From: Thalassoglobus neptunius
GTDB lineage: Bacteria; Planctomycetota; Planctomycetia; Planctomycetales; Planctomycetaceae
Length of the DNA stretch: 64,000 nt
NCBI RefSeq assembly: GCF_007859735.1
Contig: NZ_SIHI01000001.1
Coordinates: 2,012,119 to 2,076,118 of the forward strand
Direction of reading: 5' to 3'
Numbering within the stretch: position 1 is the first letter of the stretch; each line of letters opens with the position of its first letter. The position numbers were made by a program, and so were the translations under genes. The notes below the pieces were generated by a model. The model was not told where the DNA came from. It ran no database searches and saw only the letters and a program-made list of their open reading frames with translations. Shown piece by piece: positions 25,939 through 34,623 of this stretch.

Positions 25939-27016
25939 ATGAAGAATGTTTACCAGTCTTTGATGCTCTTGATTGCCGGAGCGACCCAGCAGGAGCTCGC
26001 TCGGCAGGTTCGTTACCTGAAAGTTGAAAATGAAATCCTGCGAGGCAAATTGCCCAAGCGATTGACGTTCTCGCAAAAGGAGAAGAACCGAATTGCCAAG
26101 TTTGCAGCGAAGCTCGGATCAGCGTTGAATGAACTGACCTCAATCGCTCATCCCGGTACCATCAGACGCTGGATTCGTGAGGCGGCCAGTGGCGTCAAGA
26201 AGTCGGTGGCGAAACGTGGACGTCCGAAAACCAGGGAAGAGATACGTGAGCTGGTTCTGAAGATGGCTCGTGAAAATGATTGGGGGTACACCCGGATCAT
26301 GGGCGAGTTGAAGAAGCTCGGAATCACGCCCCCGTCTCGCAACACAATCAAGAACATCCTGAAGCAAAATGGACTCGATCCGGGACCAAAGCGTGGTGAG
26401 GGCACTTGGGACGACTTCCTGAAACAGCACGCATCGACGCTCTGGCAATGCGACTTCTACGCCAAGAAAGCTCTAACTCTGAAAGGCTTTCGGGATCTTT
26501 ACATTCTCGTCTTTCTGAACGTGGAATCACGTCGTGTCTACATCACGCCATCGACGTTTCATCCGAACGAGGAGTGGGTAAAACAGCAGGCAGTTGCGTT
26601 TCTGGATCACGTGAAAGAGAGCGATCTCGACATCGAAATGTTGATGCACGACCGGGACACGAAATTTACAGCATCATTCGATGCCGTGTTCGATCAGGCT
26701 GGCGCGGAGATGAAACAGACAGCGTTCCGATCACCAAACACGAACGCATTCGTGGAACGGGTACATTCAGACGTTGCAGCAGGAAGTGCTGGATCACTTC
26801 ATCATCTTCGGCGAACAGCACATGGACCACATCGTGGCCGAGGCAGTTGAGCACTACCACGAGGAACGACCGCACCAGTCGAAGGAGAACCAACTGTTGA
26901 TCAAACGATCTGATGGCGAGAATACTGAAGTCGATCCTGATGACCAGAAGTTCCAGCTTCACTGCAACGAACGACTCGGTGGTCTGCTGAAGCATTATTC
27001 TCTTAGGGCGGCGTAG
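25939..27016 (+). pseudogene. Frameshifted rve-type DDE transposase
   Basis: The first frame (25939 to about 26760) encodes an N-terminal helical region ([20 protein letters not shown]), an HTH ([15 protein letters not shown]) and an integrase core with the first two acidic residues in [10 protein letters not shown] and LMHDRDTKF. The third (Glu) is in NAFVER, just before the break. The protein then continues one frame over ([20 protein letters not shown]) to a stop at 27014-27016. One extra G in the GGG near 26758-26761 explains the shift. The intact protein would be about 358 residues, like other planctomycete integrase-core transposases. No clear terminal repeats were found. A second copy of its 3' end lies at 31024-31106. 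Confidence 0.85.
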
Positions 27017-27058
27017 AAAGTTATCCTCTCGGAACCGTCAGAATCGAGCCGAATGGCC

Positions 27059-28672
27059 TCACTCTTGTTTCGCCGGGGGTTTGATTTGGTTGTTTGAGAC
27101 GATTCCTGTCAATCCCTGAATCTGAACGGCCTTTGCGTGTTCTTCGGTCGTAATTGCTGTGTTGCCGTATACGTGTGCTGGGGTTGTGCTGTCTTTGACT
27201 ATGATGGCCGGGCCTCGGAATCTTGACACGGTATTCTTGGTCACCACGACAACGGAATTGACGGCGTTCACCACTGACCGATAGCCGTCGATTGAATTGG
27301 ATGAGACGTTGACGGTTGAGCCTTGCCACACCCAAACGGCGGTTCTTTGTTTTTCACCAACTCCCTCGAAGGTATTTCCCGTGATCGTGGCCGTGCCTTC
27401 GACCAGTATGCCCGCCACGCCGCCTTTCTCGATTTTGTTGTTTTGAATTGTCGCCGTGGAGCCTTGTCGAACAGCAATAACGGGCGGCATCCCACCCGTT
27501 CGCACAAGTCGATTGCCCACGATGGTTGCTGTTGAACCTGCCGTGACGCCGATCGCCACCAATTTATTTTCAATACAGATGTTGTCTTGTATGATTGTTT
27601 GAGTAGTCTCTCTCAGCCCGATTCCAGCCATTTCATTTTCCCGACATTGGTTGCCTACGATCAGCGGTTGGGAGCCATCGCAGCCGATTCCCGCCATTTT
27701 GTTTTTGTAACACTTATTGCGTCGAATGATCGGTGTGGCTCCGTCTCGGGTGCCGATTCCTGCCATGTGGTTTTCGTAACACTCATTCTTCTCGATGATG
27801 GGAGCCGTCCCTTTCATTCTTATGCCGATACCCGCGCGCCGGTTTTGGTAGCAGGTGTTGCCACGCACAACAGGTGCCGCTTTTTCTCGACACCCGATCC
27901 CTGCCCGGATGTTTGAATAACACACATTGTCAACAACAAGGGGACTCGAATTCCGACAACCGATTCCCGCCCGCAGGTTCTCAAAGCAGCGGTTCGATCT
28001 GATGATTGCTTCGGCACGATCCGCAACCCCAATGCCGCCTCCGAGGTTGCGATAGGAAATGTTCCCTGTAATGAGCGGATTGATACGTTGGCCTTCACCA
28101 CCGCTAACAGAAATACCAACGTCGCCGTTATGGTGGATGATGTTATTGGTGACGGTGCAGTGGACGCCTCGCACGCTGATTGCGGCTATCGTTCCTTCGG
28201 ACTGCGCTGCCCCCTCGTCATCTCTAAGGTCTTCGCCCTGCGAGTCGAAATGTTTTTGCCACGTTGTCTGGTCATAGATGCCGACATTCGTGACAGTGAA
28301 GCCGTCAAGCCGACTGCCTTCGGCCATCATGACACCGGGCCGGTCACCATTGTCGCCACCGCCATCAATGATCGTGGCTTCGGTCCGTGCTAGGCCGAGT
28401 TTGCCCTTAGTGTTCTCGCCAGTGCTACGAAGGGTGATGTGCGCTGTAAGGCGTAGCCGCTCTTGATAAGTTCCTGCCGCCACTAATACTGTATCGCCGG
28501 CGTGGGCAGCGTTGATGGCAGCTTGAATCGTCTGGTGATCTTTGGGCACCATGATCGTTTCAGCGACAGCTGAAGACGAGAAACTGACGAGATGCACCGT
28601 AAGTAGTGTGGCCGGATGACTCACGAAAGCTGCGGCAGCTACAAGAATCGAATCGAACAGCGCCATTTTCAT
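27059..28672 (-). CDS. Secreted right-handed beta-helix protein
   Basis: 537 residues with a signal peptide ending near AVAE, and an ideal ribosome-binding site (GAGGAGAGG) before the ATG. From residue ~40 it has the DUF1565/NosD-like opening (DHQTIQAAINAAHAGDTVLV), then at least ten rungs of about 23 residues with the pattern N-x-C-Y-x-N-x-x-A-G-I-G. Such parallel beta-helices bind or cleave polysaccharides; no lyase or hydrolase catalytic set is recognised, so it may be structural or binding. It starts a three-gene group flanked by transposase 3' ends. Confidence 0.88.
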   Translation of the reverse strand: MKMALFDSILVAAAAFVSHPATLLTVHLVSFSSSAVAETIMVPKDHQTIQAAINAAHAGDTVLVAAGTYQERLRLTAHITLRSTGENTKGKLGLARTEATIIDGGGDNGDRPGVMMAEGSRLDGFTVTNVGIYDQTTWQKHFDSQGEDLRDDEGAAQSEGTIAAISVRGVHCTVTNNIIHHNGDVGISVSGGEGQRINPLITGNISYRNLGGGIGVADRAEAIIRSNRCFENLRAGIGCRNSSPLVVDNVCYSNIRAGIGCREKAAPVVRGNTCYQNRRAGIGIRMKGTAPIIEKNECYENHMAGIGTRDGATPIIRRNKCYKNKMAGIGCDGSQPLIVGNQCRENEMAGIGLRETTQTIIQDNICIENKLVAIGVTAGSTATIVGNRLVRTGGMPPVIAVRQGSTATIQNNKIEKGGVAGILVEGTATITGNTFEGVGEKQRTAVWVWQGSTVNVSSNSIDGYRSVVNAVNSVVVVTKNTVSRFRGPAIIVKDSTTPAHVYGNTAITTEEHAKAVQIQGLTGIVSNNQIKPPAKQE

Positions 28673-28792
28673 ACGTGCCTCTCCTCATGCTGACTACTTC
28701 GATGTCGGGATAATTATTTAATTCTATCGGGCAGAACGATGGATCGGTAGAATCATGTATTCCGCAATCCTTTTTCACGCTGGAAATTCAAC

Positions 28793-30088
28793 ATGATCTT
28801 GCGAGTAATGTTTGCATTGTTTTGCTTTGCAGCTACGACTCTCCGAGCTGAGGAAGTAAATCGTATGCTATTCGACTTCGACGCCGACGATGCTGTCAAG
28901 ACGTGGCAGACCGTCAATGATGGCGTGATGGGTGGTCGCTCAGTTGGCCAGTTCAAAATCACCGAAGACAACACGATGCAGTTCTTCGGAACACTGTCCT
29001 TGGAGAACAACGGTGGATTTGCTTCAGTGCGAACGCGGGCCACAAATCTCAACCTCACAGAAGGCGAGGAGTTGATCCTCAGAGTTCGTGGCGATGGACG
29101 GCGGTATTCGATGAACTTGTATGTTCCCAGACGACGCGTCGCATTCTCTTACCGAGCATCGTTTGAAACGAAGAAAGATGAGTGGACTGAAATCAGACTT
29201 CCGCTCGACGATTTCGTCGCCACGTCATTCGGGCGTGTCGTGAAGAATCAGAAACTTGACCCCACGGAAGTGAACGGGCTTGGAATCTTGTTGGGTGACA
29301 AAAAGGCCGGTCCATTTAAGTTGGGGGTTGAGTGGGTCAAGGTCGGTAACGCCCGCGGAGACACGTTCAAGGTTCAATGCGAAGGGACGTACCAGCGTCA
29401 TCTGCAAGGAATCTGTAATGACGAGGAAGCGATCTACTGGTCGTTCACCACGACCCTCGTCAAGACGGACATGAAGGGCAAATTCTTGAAGAAAGTCTCC
29501 GTCGCCAACCACCACGGCGACCTCTGCTTTCACGAAGGCAAGCTCTACGTCGCCGTCAATCTCGGCAAGTTCAACGCCCCCAAGGGCAACGCCGACTCAT
29601 GGGTCTATGTCTACGATGCTGCCACGCTCCAGGAACTGACCCGGCATGAGACGCAAGAAGTCTTTCACGGTGCAGGCGGCATCGGTTACCGAGATGAGCA
29701 ATTCTTCGTTGTAGGTGGGCTACCGGATGGCGTCGCAGAGAATTACGTCTATGAGTACGATAGCGATTTCAAGTTTGTGAAAAAGCATGTCATCAAAAGC
29801 GGTCACACCCATTTGGGTATTCAGACGGCAACATTCGCCCACGACCGCTGGTGGTTTGGTTGCTACGGCGATCCAACGGTCTTACTCGTGACCGATCCAA
29901 AATTCCAAATGAAGGGCCGATACGCGCTGGACTGCTCGCTGGGAATCGTGGGGATGTCCGGTAATCGGCTCCTCGTCGGGAGCGGCCGCTGCGAGAAGGA
30001 CAAGGGCTGCACGGGTGGCGGCAAGATAGCCTTCCCTGATGAACAAGCCGGGTACAAATTCGATCAAAAAGAGAAAGAAACCCAATGA
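28793..30088 (+). CDS. Secreted CIA30-domain protein with beta-propeller-like C-terminus
   Basis: 431 residues; signal peptide ends at LRA. Residues ~22-188 fit the CIA30 (NDUFAF1-type) galactose-binding-like fold: LFDFDADDAVKTWQTVNDGV, then GGRSVGQF and VRTRATNLNL. The remaining ~240 residues contain repeated blades (EEAIYWSFTTTLVKTDMKGK; GKLYVAVNLGKFN; LGIQTATFAHDRWWFGCYGD), consistent with a small propeller. The gene overlaps the metallophosphoesterase gene by 4 bp (ATGA), so they form a pair. The fusion of CIA30 with a propeller is uncommon; the function is not known. Confidence 0.75.
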   Translation: MILRVMFALFCFAATTLRAEEVNRMLFDFDADDAVKTWQTVNDGVMGGRSVGQFKITEDNTMQFFGTLSLENNGGFASVRTRATNLNLTEGEELILRVRGDGRRYSMNLYVPRRRVAFSYRASFETKKDEWTEIRLPLDDFVATSFGRVVKNQKLDPTEVNGLGILLGDKKAGPFKLGVEWVKVGNARGDTFKVQCEGTYQRHLQGICNDEEAIYWSFTTTLVKTDMKGKFLKKVSVANHHGDLCFHEGKLYVAVNLGKFNAPKGNADSWVYVYDAATLQELTRHETQEVFHGAGGIGYRDEQFFVVGGLPDGVAENYVYEYDSDFKFVKKHVIKSGHTHLGIQTATFAHDRWWFGCYGDPTVLLVTDPKFQMKGRYALDCSLGIVGMSGNRLLVGSGRCEKDKGCTGGGKIAFPDEQAGYKFDQKEKETQ

Positions 30089-30978
30089 CGCAACATACAG
30101 ATGCCACCGGCTTGGGACGACGAGCCTTTCTAAAGAACGGGGCACTCGTCCTGGCGACAACAGCGATGAGTACGCGAGATCTCTTTGCAAAAGAGACGAA
30201 ACCCAGCGTCAAAGTCGGACTCGTCACGGACATGCACTATGCCGACAAGAAGCCTGCCGGATCACGGCACTATCGAGAGACGCTTGCGAAGCTGGAGGAA
30301 GCGGCTATGCAATTCCAGCAAGACCAACCCGATCACATCGTCGAGTTGGGCGACTTCATCGATGCCGCCGATTCCGTCGAAACTGAGAAGGGCTATCTCA
30401 AGCGGGTCAACAAGGAGTTTGCGGCGCTGCCCGGCCAGAAGCACTACGTCCTCGGCAATCATTGCGTGCACACGCTCACCAAGGACGAGTTCCTAGACGG
30501 CGTCGGACAGGAGAATTCTCACTACTCATTTGACGCGGGGGGATTTCATTTTGTCGTCCTCGATGCCTGCTTCCGTAGCGACGGAAAGCCGTATGGTCGC
30601 AAGAATTTCAAGTGGACCGATCCGAACATTCCAAAGGATCAGGTAGAGTGGCTGAGCGCTGACCTCAAACAAGCCAGTGGCAAGGCCGTTGTGTTCATCC
30701 ACCAGCGACTTGATGTGAGTAATAACTACGGCGTCAAGAACGCAGCCGAAGTGCGAAAAGTGTTGGAGGAGTCAGGTCAGGTCCTTGCCGTCTTCCAGGG
30801 ACACAGCCACAAGAACGACCTGAAAGAGATCAACGGCATCCACTATTGCGTTCAAAGAGCAATGGTCGAAGGCTCAGGGACCGAGAACAACGGATACTCA
30901 ACGATGGATGTATTTACTGACGGGACCATCCGACTTACCGGTTTTCACAAGCAGCACGATTATGAATGGACATTCTGA
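30085..30978 (+). CDS. Tat-exported metallophosphoesterase
   Basis: 297 residues with a twin-arginine-like signal (LGRRAFLKNGALVLATTA). All five calcineurin-type blocks are present: LVTDMHYA, ELGDFIDA, LGNHCVH, VVFIHQRLD and GHSHKND. The fold uses a two-metal centre to hydrolyse phosphate esters; the periplasmic location suggests phosphate release from a substrate, but the substrate is unknown. It is coupled to the CIA30-propeller gene by ATGA. About 80 bp of intact intergenic DNA separates it from the transposase tail that follows. Confidence 0.93.
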   Translation: MTQHTDATGLGRRAFLKNGALVLATTAMSTRDLFAKETKPSVKVGLVTDMHYADKKPAGSRHYRETLAKLEEAAMQFQQDQPDHIVELGDFIDAADSVETEKGYLKRVNKEFAALPGQKHYVLGNHCVHTLTKDEFLDGVGQENSHYSFDAGGFHFVVLDACFRSDGKPYGRKNFKWTDPNIPKDQVEWLSADLKQASGKAVVFIHQRLDVSNNYGVKNAAEVRKVLEESGQVLAVFQGHSHKNDLKEINGIHYCVQRAMVEGSGTENNGYSTMDVFTDGTIRLTGFHKQHDYEWTF

Positions 30979-31023
30979 AACCGAATTGGAAACAAAACTC
31001 CTCCTGCAAAGCGTGCCAGCCAC

Positions 31024-31106
31024 CATGACACAATCGAAGTTCCGAAGTCTCACTCAATGAACGGATCGGTGGTCTGCTAAAGCACTACTGTTTGAAGGCG
31101 GCGTAG
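31024..31106 (+). mobile_element. Transposase 3' remnant
   Basis: The last 17 codons (31056-31106, NERIGGLLKHYCLKAA and stop) match the end of the transposase at 25939-27016 ([16 protein letters not shown]). Upstream, weaker similarity with indels reaches about 31024 (gaagttcc). The rest of the gene is gone. Same strand as the main copy, so the three genes between are flanked by direct transposase ends. Confidence 0.8.
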
Positions 31107-31148
31107 CATCCACCTCTCGAAGTTTCGCTGAGTGTGACGTTGTTCGAT

Positions 31149-32678
31149 CTATTCCGGCAGCTTTGGATCGTAAGTCAGCAGGTCGGGCAGCGAGCAGAAT
31201 GGCGATGCTGGGAGACCGGCATGGTTATACAGATTGCAGTTTTCAGGAGAGACTGCGTAGGCGTATTGGATGGCAATGGGAGAGGAAACTTTCGTGTTGG
31301 TCACAATGACTGTTTTGCCCACGATGGTAGCGATGGCCGGCTGCCAGTCACCAGATGCATCTGTGATTTCGAAGTTCAACAGCTCTTCATCGAGTACTTC
31401 GACAGGTTTCGCGAGGCCTTCCTTTTTGGCGATCATCAAACCGCTTTCGCCATGAAGGAAATGAATGATGATTTTCTTCCCGTGAATCTCTTGTCGATCA
31501 AACATGGGACCACTGAATGCGAGTCGCTTGCCGTAATTCTTGGCCAATGCCCAGCGGGCGAGTCGGTGACCGACATCGATCTTGTTCGGCGGGTGTATCC
31601 CTTCGCCATCAATGTCAATGGTCACCACCATACCGGTGTGAGGAAGATCGGCAGCCAGCCGTTGTTGTCCTCTCAGGTAAGGCCAGCCTTCTCCAGCACC
31701 ACTCCCCGGTAGCTGGACAAAATAAACAGGCATCTTCTCGTTGCCGAATTCCTGTCGCCAGCCATTGATCAACGCTCGCATTTTATGCTGATAGTCTCGG
31801 GGATCTTCCTGAACGCCGCTGTTAGATTCTCCTTGGTACCAGATCGTTCCTCGCACAGAAAAACGACTGATTGGAGCCATTCGAGAATTGAAGAGCCGTC
31901 CGGGCAACCAGTTGGCATCGCGGGCGCGGACACCTCCCGGCAACTTCCAGATGCCTACAAGGTCTTCCCGATCGCCGAGTTCCAATTCTTTCTTCAAAGT
32001 GGAATGAGAATCAAACGCTGACCTGGGAATGAATGGTTCGATCGGTGTTCCACCCCGCGATGTATCAATCACACCGATGGGCACATTCAACTCAGCATTT
32101 AGCCGGCGAGCAAAATAGAACGCAACGCCGGAGAATCGCGAAACCGTCTTTGGTTGACAGACAATCCAGTCGACCGGCTTTCTCAAATCGGTCAGCGGTT
32201 CAGGACTCTCGGGCTCGTTGATACGACAGAATCGGATTCCTGGATAATCTGCCTCGGCAATGTCATCTTTGACGGTTTCCAGTTCACGGGACATGGCTCC
32301 GACTGTCATGGCCATGTTCGATTGACCGCTCGCGTGCCAGACTTCGCCGACGAGGACATCGTTGATCACGATCGACTCCTCGCCGCTTTTGATTCTCAGT
32401 AGTCGCCCCTGGAGACTTGCTGCGAACGGCTCAAAGGTGACAGACCATTTGCCATTCTTGTCGGAGGTGGCTTGTTTTGTTTGATCAGCAAAAGTTACGG
32501 TGACAGCGTCGCCAACTTCGGTCCAGCCCCTGACGTGAATCGGTTGATCCCGTTGTAGCACCATGTGATCCGTTAAAATCCCGGCAACACGCAACTCAGC
32601 GCTCACCGCGTCTGGCGCGATTCCGAGTAGCATCAACACAACGAGAATTATGAATTGCGGCAAGTTCGACTTACTCAT
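31149..32678 (-). CDS. Sialate O-acetylesterase-type esterase (SASA)
   Basis: 509 residues from ATG (MSKSNLPQF), the start of the signal peptide ending at VSA. The SASA/DUF303 SGNH fold is shown by block I, GEVWHASGQSNMAM (nucleophile Ser in SGQSNM), by WYQGESNS, and by the C-terminal IHPPNKIDVGHRLARWAL with the catalytic His. N-terminal beta region RVAGILTDHMVLQRDQPI is the usual leader of this family. These enzymes remove O-acetyl groups from sialic acids or plant and algal polysaccharides. It follows the 435-residue unknown gene by 32 bp on the same strand. Confidence 0.9.
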   Translation of the reverse strand: MSKSNLPQFIILVVLMLLGIAPDAVSAELRVAGILTDHMVLQRDQPIHVRGWTEVGDAVTVTFADQTKQATSDKNGKWSVTFEPFAASLQGRLLRIKSGEESIVINDVLVGEVWHASGQSNMAMTVGAMSRELETVKDDIAEADYPGIRFCRINEPESPEPLTDLRKPVDWIVCQPKTVSRFSGVAFYFARRLNAELNVPIGVIDTSRGGTPIEPFIPRSAFDSHSTLKKELELGDREDLVGIWKLPGGVRARDANWLPGRLFNSRMAPISRFSVRGTIWYQGESNSGVQEDPRDYQHKMRALINGWRQEFGNEKMPVYFVQLPGSGAGEGWPYLRGQQRLAADLPHTGMVVTIDIDGEGIHPPNKIDVGHRLARWALAKNYGKRLAFSGPMFDRQEIHGKKIIIHFLHGESGLMIAKKEGLAKPVEVLDEELLNFEITDASGDWQPAIATIVGKTVIVTNTKVSSPIAIQYAYAVSPENCNLYNHAGLPASPFCSLPDLLTYDPKLPE

Positions 32679-32710
32679 CTTCCACTCTGGTTTCAGTTCA
32701 CACACAGACG

Positions 32711-34018
32711 TTACTCACTTTCAGACTCCTGAATTGCTTGTTCCGCAGATTCTTGTGAAGCAGTTCTCCAGTTCTCACCCAGCAATCGTTCGAGCATCTC
32801 CATCACATCATCTCTGGTCTGTCCCGTATTAGCAAAGTGGCGTTGCCAAAAGTTTTCCCACCAGTCCGGTGGTTCGGAATGTGAGCCTGCGTGTTCGGTC
32901 GGCCGACCGACTTGTCCATCGACGACCAGGCTGCCGATGTAATCTGACTGCTGATAGACCTTGTTGATCTGCACTGCAATCTCAGCCATGTCTTGTTCAG
33001 AAACCACCCCATTGCTGGTCGCTTTGTAGAACTGAACGGTCACTCGTACTGGATAACGGTCATCGCGTTCGATGTCCAAATCGTCGATCTCTGTGAATGG
33101 TCCTTCAACTTCCCCATGCCCAATGACCGCTTCTTCGACATCACTTCCACCAGTTGGCGCGGCCATTGAATACATAACACATGTATCATCTTCCCAAGCT
33201 GAGTGCTGGGGTTCTTTTTGTTTGAGGGGAACTTGGACGAGTAGAACCAGATTCAACCCTTCTTCGTGGTTGTCTTGAGACTTTGGAACTTCATCAACTG
33301 AACTCTCTAGCACGAATGCAGCTATAAAGTCACTTTTTCTTTGGCCCGTCAAATTCGCTCTTTCACCATTCTGGTTGAAGAAGAGTCGCTGGCCCCATGT
33401 TTGACCGGCTTCGAAGCCATCACGTTCATTGTCGATAACTGTGACTGAGGTGCCTTCACGAGTCGCTAAGATTGTCAGGACAGCAGGGTCACCTTCGTAC
33501 GACTGATAGTTAAATAGAACCGGATTAAATTCGGCGATCCCATTCTTCGGGATCGGTAGAAAACAGGCTTGCGCACTGACAAGGACATGGCTGTCACGTT
33601 CCTCCGCCAATAATGATTGGCAGTCACCGCTCCAACTCTTCGGTTCGTGAAGATAGTTGCGCAAGTCACCCAACAATTCTCGCAAGCTGACTTTCGTCAA
33701 ATCCTCGCCACGTTCGTTTCCGACCAGGACAAAGAACTCGTCCATCGGAATGTCGCCACTGATGTCGCTGAAGTTGGGGTAGCGAATCACCGGCATGCAA
33801 CTGAGCTGATAGCCGCTCTGCCCTGACACTCGATGCTGCACCTGAATCGTCATGTCACTGATGTTTGGGCCTACGGCAGAATCGTCAAATCGAGCCGTAT
33901 CCTCCCAGGTCACATCAAGAACATGCAGCCCATGTTTCTTTGCCATGCGCTGCACAGTTTGGTCCTGGACCATCCCTGCTGTTCTTTCGATAACGCCTTC
34001 GTATTCACTTCGCGGCAT
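32711..34018 (-). CDS. Uncharacterised conserved-looking 435-residue protein
   Basis: A ribosome-binding site (GGAGAAA) precedes the ATG. No signal peptide or membrane segment. The centre is beta-rich and could be a structural barrel (FVLVGNERGEDLTKVSLRELL; SHVLVSAQACFLPIP; YEGDPAVLTILATREGTSVT). The last 45 residues are strongly acidic and helical (WWENFWQRHFAN to ESESE). I do not recognise the family. It lies immediately outside the left arm of the 128-bp inverted repeat and points away from it, so it may belong to the same acquired segment; its promoter would lie in or near that arm. Confidence 0.6.
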   Translation of the reverse strand: MPRSEYEGVIERTAGMVQDQTVQRMAKKHGLHVLDVTWEDTARFDDSAVGPNISDMTIQVQHRVSGQSGYQLSCMPVIRYPNFSDISGDIPMDEFFVLVGNERGEDLTKVSLRELLGDLRNYLHEPKSWSGDCQSLLAEERDSHVLVSAQACFLPIPKNGIAEFNPVLFNYQSYEGDPAVLTILATREGTSVTVIDNERDGFEAGQTWGQRLFFNQNGERANLTGQRKSDFIAAFVLESSVDEVPKSQDNHEEGLNLVLLVQVPLKQKEPQHSAWEDDTCVMYSMAAPTGGSDVEEAVIGHGEVEGPFTEIDDLDIERDDRYPVRVTVQFYKATSNGVVSEQDMAEIAVQINKVYQQSDYIGSLVVDGQVGRPTEHAGSHSEPPDWWENFWQRHFANTGQTRDDVMEMLERLLGENWRTASQESAEQAIQESESE

Positions 34019-34046
34019 AAATAATTTCTCCTATTCAGACTCCGTA

Positions 34047-34174
34047 TTGCATTGTTGAAAACATCTCTGGAATCTGAGATGAGAATGCGCTAAAATCTGG
34101 TGATGAGTGATTCCCCACGAACGAATGTGTTGTTGGAAGTGGCAAAGCTGTCGCTTCGGATTGGACGCAAGTAT
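34047..34174. repeat. 128-bp perfect inverted repeat, left arm
   Basis: Identical, by direct comparison, to the reverse complement of 39548-39675. It includes about 56 bp of non-coding DNA and the first 24 codons of a transposase-like frame (MSDSPRTNVLLEVAKLSLRI). The two arms bound a 5.5-kb segment. Confidence 0.93.
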
Positions 34175-34216
34175 GTCGAGCCGTATTCGCATGCGAAGAC
34201 CGAGGAACGAGAATGA
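34103..34216 (+). pseudogene. N-terminal fragment of an IS transposase
   Basis: 37 codons: MSDSPRTNVLLEVAKLSL, then RIGRKYVEPYSH and a short unrelated end. This resembles the start of DDE transposases common in planctomycetes (…GRKYVEPYSH…); the catalytic body is absent. The stop overlaps the next ATG (ATGA), which ties the fragment to the HTH gene, perhaps letting the transposase promoter and start drive the downstream gene. Confidence 0.6.
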
Positions 34217-34623
34217 TGCAGGTCAAACGAACGGTCCAAATCGATGTTGGAACTCGAGGACGACGGCGTCGTAGCGAACGGGAGCAGGCAGCCGTTCCCA
34301 GCGGAAGAATTCCACGGGTATCGCGATTGATGGCACTGGCAATCAAATTCGATGGTCTCATCACGACTGGCATCATTACAGATCGTTCAGAACTCGCCCG
34401 CCTCGCTCACGTCACACAGCCCCGCATGACACAGATCATGAACCTGCTGCATCTCGCTCCAGACATCCAGGAACAGCTGCTATTTCTGCCCCGGGTCACC
34501 AACGGCCGCGATCCGATCACCGAAAAGATGCTGCGACCGGTCGCCGCGGAAGTGTCGTGGTTCGAACAGAGGAAAAAGTGGACAGCAATGAAGATTACGA
34601 GCCAAACTGCACATCGTCGCTGA
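34213..34623 (+). CDS. HTH protein of the recombinase-associated kind
   Basis: 136 residues. The HTH is ITDRSELARLAHVTQPRMTQ. The frame before it (VPRVSRLMALAIKFDGLI) and after it (PDIQEQLLFLPRV… EVSWFEQRKKW) matches small HTH partners of planctomycete recombinases. The family normally ends soon after the WxxQRxxW motif; the last ten residues run into the complement of the DUF499 gene (29-bp convergent overlap), so the original 3' end may have been replaced. A distant relative of the genes at 200 and 24820. Confidence 0.65.
   Translation: MMQVKRTVQIDVGTRGRRRRSEREQAAVPSGRIPRVSRLMALAIKFDGLITTGIITDRSELARLAHVTQPRMTQIMNLLHLAPDIQEQLLFLPRVTNGRDPITEKMLRPVAAEVSWFEQRKKWTAMKITSQTAHRR

Noticed and set aside
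27059-28672. Regularly spaced repeats on the plus strand that look a little like a CRISPR array
   Set aside because: They are codons of the beta-helix protein on the minus strand (about 69-bp period, degenerate), not identical repeats with unique spacers.
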